Of a DNA stretch of 64,000 nt, positions 52,678 through 61,667 are shown in pieces. Every line of letters begins with the position of its first letter. The first letter of the stretch is position 1. The stretch comes from Pseudomonas sp. MM223 (lineage in GTDB: Bacteria; Pseudomonadota; Gammaproteobacteria; Pseudomonadales; Pseudomonadaceae). The stretch is from contig OX352322.1 of NCBI GenBank assembly GCA_947090765.1, positions 4,137,501 to 4,201,500 of the forward strand, in the 5' to 3' direction. A program made the position numbers and the translations under genes. The notes below the pieces were generated by a model. That model worked only from the letters and a program-made list of their open reading frames with translations. It searched no databases and was not told the DNA's origin.

Positions 52678-54093
52678 TTAGTGCTGCTTGCTGCTACCAG
52701 AACGGATCTGGTGCACCACACCCATTGCCACCACGACTGCCGCCGCGATACCGGTGGAGATCACCAGGATCTGGTAGTCAGGCATGAAGGCCATGGTGAC
52801 CAGGGCGGCCACGATGAACGCGATCACCAGGTAGGTCAGCCACGGGAACAGCCACATCTTCAGGCGCACTTCCTTGCCTTCGGCAATCAGCTTACGGCGC
52901 ATGCGCAGTTGCGAGAAGGCAATCACCAGGTACACCAGCAAGGCGATCATGCCCGTGGTGTTCATCAGGGTATCCAGCACGTCTTTCGGGCGCAGGGTCT
53001 CGCTGAAGTTGATCAGCGCACACACCACGGCCACGGCGCACGAGCCCATGATCGCGTACACCGGTACACCGGTGCCGGCACGGGTGATCTTGAAGAACGA
53101 CGGCGCATCGCCACGCTGGGCCAGGGAGAACAGCATGCGCGAAGCGGTGTAGTGGCCCGAGATCAGGCAGCTGCTCACCGAGGTCAGCACCACGAAGTTC
53201 ATCAGCAGCTCGGCATACGGCACGCCCAGCAGTTCCAGGGTACGGCGGTAGGCGCCATAGCCGGAAACGCCCAGGTGCGGGTCGTTCCACGGTACCAGGC
53301 AGACGATCAGGAAGATCGAACCGACGTAGAACAGGCACACACGCCATACCACCGAGTTGGTAGCCTTGACGATCTGCGCGGCCGGGTCTTTGGCTTCGGA
53401 AGCAGCGATGGTGACGATTTCGGCGCCCAGGAAGGCGAACATCACCCCGAGCAAGGCACCGATCACAGTGGTGATGCCATTGGGCATGAAGCCTTCGGCA
53501 GTGAGGTGGCTGATGCCACGCACTTCACCGAACTGCCAGACGTTCATCACAGCAGCGGTACACACGATCAGGAAGCAGACGATCGCGATCACCTTGATCA
53601 AGGCGAACCAGAACTCGAACTCACCGTAGTGCTTGACGTTGAAGAAGTTGACGGTAATCAGCAACAGGGTCGTGGCCAGCACGAACACGTTGACGCTGAC
53701 GTCGGGGAAGAAGCCATGCAGGATCTTGCCCGCCACATAGGCTTCCCAGGCCATGAGGATGACCCAGTACCACCAGTACAGCCAGCCGATGGTGAAACCG
53801 GCCCAGCGGCCAATGGCGCGGTCGGCGTAGGTGGAGAACGAGCCGGTGTCTGGCGAGGAAGTCGCCATTTCACCCAGCATGCGCATGATCAGCACCACCA
53901 GGATGCCGCCCGCCAGGTAGGCCAGGACAGCGGCTGGGCCGGCGCTGTGGATCACGCTGCCGGAACCGACGAACAAGGCGCCGCCAATTACCCCGGCGAT
54001 CGACATCATCGTCAGGTGGCGCGACTTCAGCGAGGCACTGAGCTTGCTCTCGTGCCCGCCTTTCGCGGTGGTGGTTGTGGATGTTGCGTCCAT
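52678..54093 (-). CDS. Amino acid permease, APC superfamily (GABA permease-like)
   Basis: 471 residues and about 12 membrane helices. The N-terminal LKSRHLTMMSIAGVIGGALFVGSGSVIHSAGPAAVLAYLAGGILV carries the glycine-rich TM1 signature of amino acid permeases (GVIGGALFVGSG). GEMATSSPDTGSFSTYADRAIGRWAGFTIGWLYWWYW and GAEIVTIAASEAKDP follow the GabP/AnsP pattern. It imports an amino acid or gamma-aminobutyrate with protons. Divergent from a MocR-type regulator, the likely controller. Confidence 0.88.
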   Translation of the reverse strand: MDATSTTTTAKGGHESKLSASLKSRHLTMMSIAGVIGGALFVGSGSVIHSAGPAAVLAYLAGGILVVLIMRMLGEMATSSPDTGSFSTYADRAIGRWAGFTIGWLYWWYWVILMAWEAYVAGKILHGFFPDVSVNVFVLATTLLLITVNFFNVKHYGEFEFWFALIKVIAIVCFLIVCTAAVMNVWQFGEVRGISHLTAEGFMPNGITTVIGALLGVMFAFLGAEIVTIAASEAKDPAAQIVKATNSVVWRVCLFYVGSIFLIVCLVPWNDPHLGVSGYGAYRRTLELLGVPYAELLMNFVVLTSVSSCLISGHYTASRMLFSLAQRGDAPSFFKITRAGTGVPVYAIMGSCAVAVVCALINFSETLRPKDVLDTLMNTTGMIALLVYLVIAFSQLRMRRKLIAEGKEVRLKMWLFPWLTYLVIAFIVAALVTMAFMPDYQILVISTGIAAAVVVAMGVVHQIRSGSSKQH

Positions 54094-54418
54094 CAGTTGT
54101 GTACCCCGTGCTTCTTTTTATCCAAGGAAAACCGTGAAACCCCGATGGCTGGCGGTTTCACCTGTACATCAGTGCTAATGCGGGCAGGATGGTGTGAACG
54201 AACACACGCAGGCCCTCCATGGCGGCCTGCTGACGCGCCCCAGGACGGCTGCCTGGAGCGAACTGAACATGCTTTATGTGGCGATATCCGACACCTAATG
54301 TAAAAATGTCCGACGCAGAGAGCCATGCACAGTGGCATGAATCTCGCACTGCACTGTACAGGTCGCCCATGCAGTACACCGTGCAAACGCCAGGCGATAC
54401 GCACCCTGAAGGCCCCGA
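54094..54418. other. Divergent control region of permease and MocR regulator
   Basis: 325 bp without a gene. It contains an inverted repeat at 54350-54385 and, near 54286-54313, two copies of TCCGAC in the same direction (TATCCGACACC and TGTCCGACGC) around a short A-rich stretch. No further signal is clear. Confidence 0.5.
54350..54385. promoter_or_regulatory. Candidate MocR operator
   Basis: TGCACTGTACA and, 14 bases on, GTACACCGTGCA form an imperfect inverted repeat about 35 bases before the regulator start. Proposed from symmetry and position only. Confidence 0.3.
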
Positions 54419-55843
54419 ATGTTCGAATTACATCCAGACTCTTCCACCCCGCTGGTCAACCAGATCATCGACGGGTTGCGTGAGTTGATCGACAACCAGA
54501 CCCTCAAGCCGGGCGCCAAGGTGCCGTCTATCCGCGCCTTTGCCGCCAGCTATTCGGTGAGTACCTTCACCGTGGTCGAGGCCTACGACCGCCTTGTCGC
54601 CCAGGGGCTGCTGGTGAGCCGTGGCAATGCAGGGTTCTTTGTCAACCGCGCGGCGGGCGAACTGCTGGACCGGCACAATACCGAGGCCGACGCCAGTCGA
54701 CCAACGTTCAACTCCGAGTGGTACCTGCAGCAGATCTTCGAGATCCGCCAGTTACCCTACAAACCGGGGTGCGGCTGGCTGCCCAACGACTGGATGTACG
54801 AAGAAGGCCTGCGTCGGGGGTTGCGTCAGGTGGCGGGTAGCCCGCTGGAACTGTCGGGCTACGGCGACCCCATGGGCCTGATGGAGTTGCGTGCACTGAC
54901 CGCCCAGAACCTGCAGCAAGAGCTGTCGATCGTGGCCAACCCGGCGCAACTGATGCTCACCCACGGCGCCAGCCAGGCCCTGGACCTGGCCGCACGCACG
55001 CTGGTGCGCCCAGGCGATGTGGTGCTGGTGGACGACCCCGGCTACCCCAACCTGATGAGCATCCTGCGTACCCAGGGCGCGACCTTGGTGGGCGTGCCAC
55101 GTACACCGGCCGGCTACGACCTGAACCAGCTGGAACAGTTGCTTACCCATCACCGCCCGACGGCGTTCTTCACCCAGCCGCACCTGCACAGCCCGACCTG
55201 CTCACGCACCCCGCTGCCGCAGTTGCACCGCTTGCTGCAACTGGCCAGCCAGCACGGCTTCCGCCTGGTAGAAAACAACCTGTACGCCGACATGGTTGCC
55301 GAACCGCAGCCATGCCTGGCCAGCCTGGACCACCTGCAGCAGGTGGTGTACGTGGGCAGCTACTCGAAGAGCATTTCGCCCAACGTGCGGGTGGGCTACA
55401 TGCTGGCCAACCCCGAGCTGCTGCAAAAACTGCTGCACCTGAAAATGCGCTCAGGCCTGACCACTTCGCAGGTGATGGAGCGTGTGGTGTACGCCGCGAT
55501 CATCGACGGCCGCTGGCGCAAGCACCTCAAGCGCCTGCGCCAGCGGCTGGCCGAAGCACATCAGGAAGTTGGCCGGCATCTGCATCGATTAGGCTTCGAA
55601 CTGTTCACCGAATCGGATGAAGGCATGTACATCTGGACCCGCCACCCGGCGATTCCGGACAGTGCCGCGTTGCTGGATGATGCGCTGGAGAAAGGCATCA
55701 TGCTCGGGCCCGGGCAGCTGTTCATGGTGGATGCCAAGGCCACCGGGTGGATGCGGTTCAATGTGGCGTTCAGTACCGACCCGGCGATGTGGGAGTTGCT
55801 GGAGAAGGTGTTCGTCAAGCATGTGCGCCGGGGTGGGATGTAG
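54419..55843 (+). CDS. MocR/GabR-type regulator (GntR HTH plus aminotransferase domain)
   Basis: 474 residues. The GntR winged helix is at 10-80 (LVNQIIDGLRELIDNQTLKPGAKVPSIRAFAASYSVSTFTVVEAYDRL). It is joined to a fold-type I aminotransferase-like domain (GYGDPMGLMELRALTAQNLQQ, LVDDPGYPNL, VENNLYADM) with the PLP lysine in YSKSISPNVRVGYM. Such proteins use PLP and an amine as signal and do not normally transaminate. The permease gene lies divergent and is the probable target. An amidohydrolase gene converges from the right. Confidence 0.9.
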   Translation: MFELHPDSSTPLVNQIIDGLRELIDNQTLKPGAKVPSIRAFAASYSVSTFTVVEAYDRLVAQGLLVSRGNAGFFVNRAAGELLDRHNTEADASRPTFNSEWYLQQIFEIRQLPYKPGCGWLPNDWMYEEGLRRGLRQVAGSPLELSGYGDPMGLMELRALTAQNLQQELSIVANPAQLMLTHGASQALDLAARTLVRPGDVVLVDDPGYPNLMSILRTQGATLVGVPRTPAGYDLNQLEQLLTHHRPTAFFTQPHLHSPTCSRTPLPQLHRLLQLASQHGFRLVENNLYADMVAEPQPCLASLDHLQQVVYVGSYSKSISPNVRVGYMLANPELLQKLLHLKMRSGLTTSQVMERVVYAAIIDGRWRKHLKRLRQRLAEAHQEVGRHLHRLGFELFTESDEGMYIWTRHPAIPDSAALLDDALEKGIMLGPGQLFMVDAKATGWMRFNVAFSTDPAMWELLEKVFVKHVRRGGM

Positions 55844-55920
55844 TTCGGCGCAACACTTTCAGCGCCTGTGAGATCGAGCGCCGCCCGCGCGGCGCTCTAT
55901 CAAAATTTCTATCTAACGTA

Positions 55921-57162
55921 TCAGACTTTTTCTTGGTCAACACGGCCTGCGCGGGCCAGCACGGCATTCAACAGTACATCAGCACCTTGGCGAGCATCGT
56001 CAGGCAGCACATCTTCAGCCTCATTGTGGCTCAATCCTCCAACGCAGGGGATGAACACCATCGCCGTCGGGCAGTAACGCGCCAGCAGGATGGCATCGTG
56101 GCCGGCACCACTGACGATACGTTGCTGGGCATAGCCAAGGCCGTCCACCGCTTGCTGCACCGCCGCCACACAGTCGGCGTCAAACGGGGTAGCCGGGCTA
56201 ACCCAGTGGCGCTCAATGCGCACCTGCAAACCACGCTGGCTGGCAATAGCGTGCAGCTTAAGGGTCAGGTCACGCTCCATGGCTTCGATGGCTTCGTCCC
56301 GGTGGTGGCGCAAGTCCACCGTGAATTGCAACAAACCGGGAATGGTGTTGCGCGAGGACTTGGCAATGGACAACTCACCCACGGTGGTCAACCCTTCTGG
56401 GGCAAAGTCGGCAGCCAGTTGCTCCACCGCCTGAATCATCCGCGCGGTGCCATACAACGCATCCTTGCGCAAAGGCATCGGCGTGGTGCCGGCATGCGCC
56501 GCCATGCCTTCGACCGTCACGTCCAGCCAGCGGATGGCCTGGCCGCCGCTGACCACGCCAATGGCCTTGGCGTTGTCTTCAAGGATCGGGCCTTGCTCGA
56601 TATGCGCCTCGAAATAGGCATCCACCTCGCCGCCCAGCGGGCGCTGGCCGGCGTAACCGGTGCGTTGCAGTTCGTCGGCCACGCTGATGCCATCGGCATC
56701 ACGAATGGCCAGCGCCTCGGCCAGCGCGAGGCTGCCGGTGAACACCGCCGAGCCGAACATGGCCGGGGTGAAGCGCGCGCCCTCCTCGTTGGTCCATACG
56801 GCGATTTCCAGCGGCTTGCGGGTCTGGATATTCAGGTCATTGAGGCGGCGCACCACCTCCAGGCCGGCCAGCACGCCGTAGACACCATCGAAACGCCCCC
56901 CTTCGGGCTGGGTATCGAGGTGGCTGCCCATCATGACCGGGGCGGCATCCGGGTCACTGCCGGCACGGCGGGCGAACAGGTTGCCGATGGCATCCACTGA
57001 CAGGCTCAGGCCAGCTTCACGGCACCAGTGGCTGAACAGTTCACGGCCGGCCTTGTCCTCGTCGCTGAGGGCCAGGCGGCAACTGCCGCCACGGGCGGTG
57101 GCGCCGACTTCGGCCATGGCCATCAGGCTCGCCCACAGGCGTTCGCCATTGCTTTTCAACAT
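55921..57162 (-). CDS. M20-family Zn-dependent amidohydrolase (N-carbamoyl amino acid hydrolase / allantoate amidohydrolase type)
   Basis: 413 residues, the usual size. Metal ligands are visible: His81 in GSHLDTQ, Asp92 in GRFDG, Glu126/127 in TNEEG, His187 in EAHIEQG and His379 in LSHNEAED. The lid domain HAGTTPM is typical of the AmaB/AllC branch. It hydrolyses a ureido or amide group to release an amino acid, ammonia and carbon dioxide. With the MHS transporter next to it, uptake and cleavage of an N-carbamoyl or ureido compound is likely. The specificity within the branch cannot be set from sequence alone. Confidence 0.87.
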   Translation of the reverse strand: MLKSNGERLWASLMAMAEVGATARGGSCRLALSDEDKAGRELFSHWCREAGLSLSVDAIGNLFARRAGSDPDAAPVMMGSHLDTQPEGGRFDGVYGVLAGLEVVRRLNDLNIQTRKPLEIAVWTNEEGARFTPAMFGSAVFTGSLALAEALAIRDADGISVADELQRTGYAGQRPLGGEVDAYFEAHIEQGPILEDNAKAIGVVSGGQAIRWLDVTVEGMAAHAGTTPMPLRKDALYGTARMIQAVEQLAADFAPEGLTTVGELSIAKSSRNTIPGLLQFTVDLRHHRDEAIEAMERDLTLKLHAIASQRGLQVRIERHWVSPATPFDADCVAAVQQAVDGLGYAQQRIVSGAGHDAILLARYCPTAMVFIPCVGGLSHNEAEDVLPDDARQGADVLLNAVLARAGRVDQEKV

Positions 57163-57192
57163 ATGCGGGTACTCCAGAATAAAGAGGTTCGA

Positions 57193-58499
57193 TCAGGCCA
57201 GTGCCAGGCGCTGGCTACGGGCGTATTGGCGTGCCAAGGCGAGCACGCAGACCAGCGAAATGGTGGCGATCAGGGTGTAGAAGGCTGCCATCGGCCACCA
57301 TTGGCCGCTGAAGGTATGGGCCAGCCAGGTGCCAATCAGCGGGGTCAGGCCGCCGGCGATCGCGCCGCAGACCTGATAGGCCAGGGAAATGGCGGTGTAG
57401 CGCACGCGGGTTTCGAACATGCTGCTGACGTAGCCGGCAATCACCGCGTAGAAGGAGGCCATGCAGGCGGCGGCCAGGGCGATGCCAAGCACGATCAACG
57501 GGCCCTGACCCGAGCTCGACCAGCACGAACATCGGGTAGGGTGAAGCCATCGCCAGCACTGCGACCAACGCCAGGAAGCGCGTAGCGCCGACCTTTTCCG
57601 ACAGCCAGGCCGCCAGCGGCTGCACGCAGAACTGGATGATTGCCACGAAGAACAAACACTCAAGGATCAACGAGCGCTCCAGGTGCAATTGCTGGGTGGT
57701 GTAGCTGATCATGAAGGTGTTGGTGAAATAGACCCCGGCAATGCCCAGAGTGTTGGCGCCGATGCACAGCAACAGCGGGCGCCAGGCGGTGCGCAGCACT
57801 TCGAATACGGGGGCCTGTTCCTTGCGATGGGCCTTTGCCGCCTGCTCGCGGCTGGCGATGAACTCGGGCGACTCATTCACCCCCAGGCGAATCGCCAGGC
57901 CCACCAGCAACAACAGTGCGCTGGCCAGGAACGGCACACGCCAGCCCCAGGCTCATCAGTTCCTCTTCAGGCAGGCGAGTGACCGCGCCAAAGGCCAGCA
58001 GCGACAAGATCAAGCCAGCCGGGCTACCCAGCTGGGCGAACGAGGCAAAGAAGTTGCGCCGGCCCTTGGGCGCATGCTCGCCGGCCATCAATACCGCCCC
58101 GCCCCACTCGCCGCCCACGGCAATGCCCTGGACGATGCGCAGCAGAATCAACAGCACCGGCGCGAGGGCGCCGATCTGGGCGTAAGTTGGCAGCAGGCCG
58201 ATGCAGACAGTGACAATGCCCATCATCAGCAGGGTGATGACCAGCGACTTCTTGCGGCCGATACGGTCGCCCACATGGCCGAAGACGATGCCACCCAGCG
58301 GCCGGGCGAAAAAGCCCACGGCAAAGGTGCCGAACGCCGCCATGGTGCTGAACAGACTGTCGTCGGAGGGGAAGAACAAGGCCCCGAACACCAGGGCAGC
58401 GGCGGTGGCGTAAATGTAGAAGTCGTACCATTCGATCATGGTGCCGATGAACGCGGCGGCGGCGGCACGGCGCGGCTGGGCGGATGCGGTGGGCTTCAT
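57193..58499 (-). pseudogene. MHS-family MFS transporter with two frameshifts
   Basis: The N-terminal part (MKPTASAQPRRAAAAAFIGTMIEWYDFYIYATAAALVFG, GHVGDRIGRKK) is a normal MHS symporter until EEELMS. At about 57950 one extra C changes the frame, with SWGWRVPFLASALL expected. At about 57515 an extra G (GTCGAGCTCGG) shifts it again, and the last part (SGQGPLIVLGIALAAACMASFYAVIAGYVSSMFETRVRY...) follows in the third reading frame. Removing both bases gives 434 residues, the normal family length. It is probably the uptake partner of the adjacent amidohydrolase. Real inactivation or sequence error cannot be told apart here. Confidence 0.83.
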
Positions 58500-58680
58500 G
58501 GGGGCTCCTTTGCTTGTTGTTTTGGCAGGAGTTGCTAGGTCACGGTGGCGCTCTTTTGGCGCTTGGCCTGTTGATTCGGTGTCGGCTTCAATGCCTGCGA
58601 TTTTTCGGCTCAGGGCTATGATTAGTCAATTTTCTATTTATTATTCGAACTATTAACCACGCTTATCATCGAGCCCCACC

Positions 58681-59589
58681 ATGTCTGATCGCCTGCTCAA
58701 CGACCGCCTCGACTGGAACCTGCTGCGCACCTTCCGGGTTATCGGCCAGGAGTTGTCCATCAGCCGCGCCGCCGCCCGCCTGCACCTTACCCAGCCGGCA
58801 GTAAGCCAGGCGCTCAAGCGCCTTGAAGAGCAGCTCGGCCGCCAGCTCATCGCCCGCCGCGGGCCGCGCTTCGTGCTGACGGAAATGGGCGAGCAGCTGT
58901 TCCTGCTGGCCGGTGAGGTGTATGGGCAAATGTCGCAGATCGGCGGCTTGCTGGAGCAACCGGCAGACGAAGTGGTGGGCAAGGTGCGCCTGCTGATGAT
59001 CAGCCGCATCGTCAGCGAACGCTTCGACGACTTCCTTGCCGTGTTCCACCGCCAGCATCCACGGGTGGAGCTGGAGATCGATGTGATGCGCAGCTCGGAC
59101 ATTGTCGCTGCCCTGCAGGAGAAAACCGCCACGGCGGGGCTTAGCCTGAACCGACGTACACAGCCACGCCTGGAACAGCGGCTGTTCCTGCGTCAGCGCT
59201 ATGCGTTTTTTTGTGGCAAGCACCATGCCCTGTTCGGCCAGGCCGAAGGCGACTTGCAACGGGAGAACTTCGTCAGTTTTACCAGCGACCAGATTGGCGG
59301 CATGTTGTCGCCGCTGACCATTTTCCGTGACCAGCAAGGGTTTGCCGGGCGGATCGTGGCGTCATCGCCAAGCCTTGAAGAAGTGCGCCGGCTGGTAATC
59401 GCCGGGTTTGGCATCGGCTGCCTGCCCGAGCATGTGGTGGCACCGGATGTCGAAGCGGGGTTGCTGTGGAAGCTGCCGCCGCAGGAAGGGATTGCCGATG
59501 TGGATATTCACCTGTTGTGGAACCGGGACCAGCGGTTCAGCCGGGCGGAAGAGATGTTTATCGAGGCGTTGCAGCGTGTCATAACCTAG
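58681..59589 (+). CDS. LysR-family transcriptional regulator
   Basis: 302 residues. The HTH region is DWNLLRTFRVIGQELSISRAAARLHLTQPAVSQALKRLEEQLGRQLIARRGPRFVLTEMGEQL, followed by a LysR ligand domain (KVRLLMISRIVSERFDDFLAVFHRQHPRVELEIDVMRSSDIV). It is divergent from the frameshifted transporter and amidohydrolase genes and probably regulates them. The 181-bp gap between them has an AT-rich promoter-like part (about 58620-58660). Its stop overlaps the toxin gene stop by 4 bases. Confidence 0.88.
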   Translation: MSDRLLNDRLDWNLLRTFRVIGQELSISRAAARLHLTQPAVSQALKRLEEQLGRQLIARRGPRFVLTEMGEQLFLLAGEVYGQMSQIGGLLEQPADEVVGKVRLLMISRIVSERFDDFLAVFHRQHPRVELEIDVMRSSDIVAALQEKTATAGLSLNRRTQPRLEQRLFLRQRYAFFCGKHHALFGQAEGDLQRENFVSFTSDQIGGMLSPLTIFRDQQGFAGRIVASSPSLEEVRRLVIAGFGIGCLPEHVVAPDVEAGLLWKLPPQEGIADVDIHLLWNRDQRFSRAEEMFIEALQRVIT

Positions 59590-59867
59590 CGCTTCTGAGC
59601 GGCTCGATAGACCTCGCTGCGCTCGCGCTTTCCAACCGATACCACCACCACAACGATACGCTCGTCCTCGACCCGATAGACCAGGCGATATCCGGAGGCC
59701 TTGAGCTTGATTTTATAGTGGTTCGCCAGGTCGCGGAGTGCATCGGCCTGTACCTTGGGCGATTGCAAACGTTCGCCAAGTTTTTTCTTGATCTGTTCGC
59801 GCACGGTGTGGCCCAGTTTGCCCCACTCCTTCAGCGCCGAAGGCAGGAATTCAAGCTTATAGGTCAT
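59586..59867 (-). CDS. RelE/ParE-superfamily toxin
   Basis: 93 residues from the ATG at 59867 (MTYKLEFLPSALKEWGKLGHTVREQIKKKLGERLQ). The RelE fold signature is clear: basic helices, then LRDLANHYKIKLKASGYRLVYRVEDERIVVVVVSVGKRERSEVYRAA with conserved Arg (YRLVYRV) and the terminal basic-Tyr region. RelE toxins cut mRNA in the ribosome A site. It overlaps the antitoxin gene by 11 bases. Confidence 0.9.
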   Translation of the reverse strand: MTYKLEFLPSALKEWGKLGHTVREQIKKKLGERLQSPKVQADALRDLANHYKIKLKASGYRLVYRVEDERIVVVVVSVGKRERSEVYRAAQKR

Positions 59868-60102
59868 CCAGAGACACCGGGACGCCTTTTTCACCCAGCC
59901 TGGCCTTGGCCAATTCGCTCAGTTCGAGATCTTCCAGGCGCTCCATCATGGCCTCATACAGCTCGGCAGGTACCATGTACCCCATCACGCGATTGTGGTT
60001 AAGCACGGCGACGGGCATGCCCGCAGCGCCGGTCATAACAGCAGATGGGTTCTTTTTCAGTTCCGACACGCTTACGGCCACGTCAGCAAAGATGTTCTGC
60101 AT
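59857..60102 (-). CDS. Phd/YefM-type antitoxin
   Basis: 81 residues. The Phd/YefM DNA-binding fold is at the N-terminus (VAVSVSELKKNPSAVMTGAAGMPVAVLNHNRVMGYMVPAELYEAMMERLEDLEL) and a disordered toxin-binding tail follows. GAGGG lies before the ATG. It neutralises the toxin and, with it, represses its own promoter at the palindrome just upstream. Confidence 0.92.
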   Translation of the reverse strand: MQNIFADVAVSVSELKKNPSAVMTGAAGMPVAVLNHNRVMGYMVPAELYEAMMERLEDLELSELAKARLGEKGVPVSLDDL

Positions 60103-60120
60103 TTTTTCGCCCTCGAATCA

Positions 60121-60137
60121 GGACCATATTTTGGTCC
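60121..60137. promoter_or_regulatory. Operator of the toxin-antitoxin genes
   Basis: GGACCATATTTTGGTCC is an inverted repeat with 6-base arms (GGACCA/TGGTCC). TATATA, a likely -10 box for the leftward promoter, borders it, about 20-30 bases upstream of the antitoxin ATG. It matches the Phd/YefM mode of autorepression. Confidence 0.65.
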
Positions 60138-60321
60138 ATATATAGGGCATATACAAGCCCGCACTCCTCAGACACTGCCGTGCCGCAGCCTTGTTATCCA
60201 CACCAACGCACGAAAGGCGCCCGTAACAGGTCTTGACTCAGTCCAACTCAGTCTTTCACTGACCGAGCATGCTTCACTAGGATGGCTTGCATCACTGCAG
60301 CTCACCCACAGGAGCTATCCC

Positions 60322-61119
60322 ATGAACATCGACCTGGGCGGACGCACCGCCATCATCAGCGGCTCGACCGGCGGTATTGGTCTGGCCATCGCTCGCGGCC
60401 TGGCCCGCGCCAATGCCGACGTGGTCATTGCCGGCCGCAGCCAGAAGTCGCTGGACACCGCCCTGGCCGACGTGCGTAAGCAGGGTGGCCAGGGGCAGGT
60501 ACAAGGCGTGGTCGCCGACCTGGGTACCGCCGCCGGTGCCGAAACCCTGTTTGCCGCCCACCCACGGGCCGACATCCTGGTCAATAACCTGGGCATCTAC
60601 GACGACGTCGACTTCTTCGATGTAGACGACAGCGAATGGGCGCGCTTCTATGACACCAATGTGCTCAGCGGTGTGCGCCTTGCCCGCCACTATGCCCCGG
60701 GCATGGTTGAAAAAGGCTGGGGGCGTATTGTGTTCATTTCTTCGGAATCGGGCATCGCCATCCCTGCGGACATGATCAACTACGGCGTTACCAAGGCCGC
60801 CAACCTGGCCGTTTCCCATGGCCTGGCCAAGCGCCTGGCGGGCACCGGGGTTACCGTGAACGCGGTGCTGCCGGGCCCGACCCTGACCGATGGCGTGACC
60901 GCGATGGTGGCCGATGCAGCCCAGGCCTCCGGGCGCAGCATTCGTGAAGAAGCTGACCACTTCGTACGCACCGCGCGGCCAAGCTCGATCATCCAGCGCG
61001 TCGCCGATGTCGATGAGGTTGCCCACCTGGTGGTATACCTCGCCTCCCCATACTCCTCCGCCACCACCGGCGCGGCCCTGCGGGTCGACGGCGGTGTGGT
61101 CGACAGCCTCGCTATCTGA
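60322..61119 (+). CDS. Short-chain dehydrogenase/reductase
   Basis: 265 residues from the ATG at 60322, with AGGAG six bases before. The cofactor motif SGSTGGIG is at 13-20, NNLG-type at 88-91, and catalytic Ser141, Tyr154 and Lys158 (YGVTK). Arg39 after the second beta strand (IAGRSQ) suggests NADP. It reduces or oxidises an unidentified alcohol/ketone. It starts a small unit with the SRPBCC protein 21 bases downstream. Confidence 0.88.
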   Translation: MNIDLGGRTAIISGSTGGIGLAIARGLARANADVVIAGRSQKSLDTALADVRKQGGQGQVQGVVADLGTAAGAETLFAAHPRADILVNNLGIYDDVDFFDVDDSEWARFYDTNVLSGVRLARHYAPGMVEKGWGRIVFISSESGIAIPADMINYGVTKAANLAVSHGLAKRLAGTGVTVNAVLPGPTLTDGVTAMVADAAQASGRSIREEADHFVRTARPSSIIQRVADVDEVAHLVVYLASPYSSATTGAALRVDGGVVDSLAI

Positions 61120-61140
61120 ATACAACTGGAGAATTACCTC

Positions 61141-61548
61141 ATGGCAACTGCCCATGCTTCCCTGCAAACCCGACACAGCCCTGAACACGTCTGGGCACTG
61201 ATCGGCGGTTTCAACAGCCTGCCCGACTGGCTGCCGTTCATTCCCCAGAGCATTTCCAGCGAAGGCGGCCGCGTGCGCTCGCTGAAAGACCCGGACGGCA
61301 ATAGCATCGTCGAGCGCCTGATTGCCTTTGACGACAAGCAGCGCAGCTACAGCTACGCGATCCTGAGCAGCCCATTCCCGGTGAACGGTTACCTGGCCAC
61401 CCTGCGGGTCAAGGCCGACGGCCAGGGCAGCCTGGTGGAATGGTTCGGCGAGTTCACCCCGGTTGGCGTTAGCGATACCGAGGCCGAGGCATTGTTCAAA
61501 GGCATCTATGAAGGTGGCCTGCAAGCCTTGGCGAAAACCCTGGGGTAA
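61141..61548 (+). CDS. SRPBCC-fold protein (polyketide cyclase/START-like)
   Basis: 135 residues. It starts MATAHASLQTRHSPEHVWALIGGFNSLPDWLPFIPQS, the N-terminal helix-grip signature of the SRPBCC superfamily, and closes with the long C-terminal helix FKGIYEGGLQALAKTLG. A hydrophobic-ligand binding or cyclase-like role is inferred. It is probably co-transcribed with the dehydrogenase. Confidence 0.82.
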   Translation: MATAHASLQTRHSPEHVWALIGGFNSLPDWLPFIPQSISSEGGRVRSLKDPDGNSIVERLIAFDDKQRSYSYAILSSPFPVNGYLATLRVKADGQGSLVEWFGEFTPVGVSDTEAEALFKGIYEGGLQALAKTLG

Positions 61549-61667
61549 GTGAATGGGGGGCTGCTTTCTTGTCCCCCAGTCAAAACACCTTGTCCCGCCC
61601 TTACCTGTTTTCCCCACCGCATCTCCGCTAGCCTGCCGTACAGCCCCGTTTCACAAGGACCCGCATC

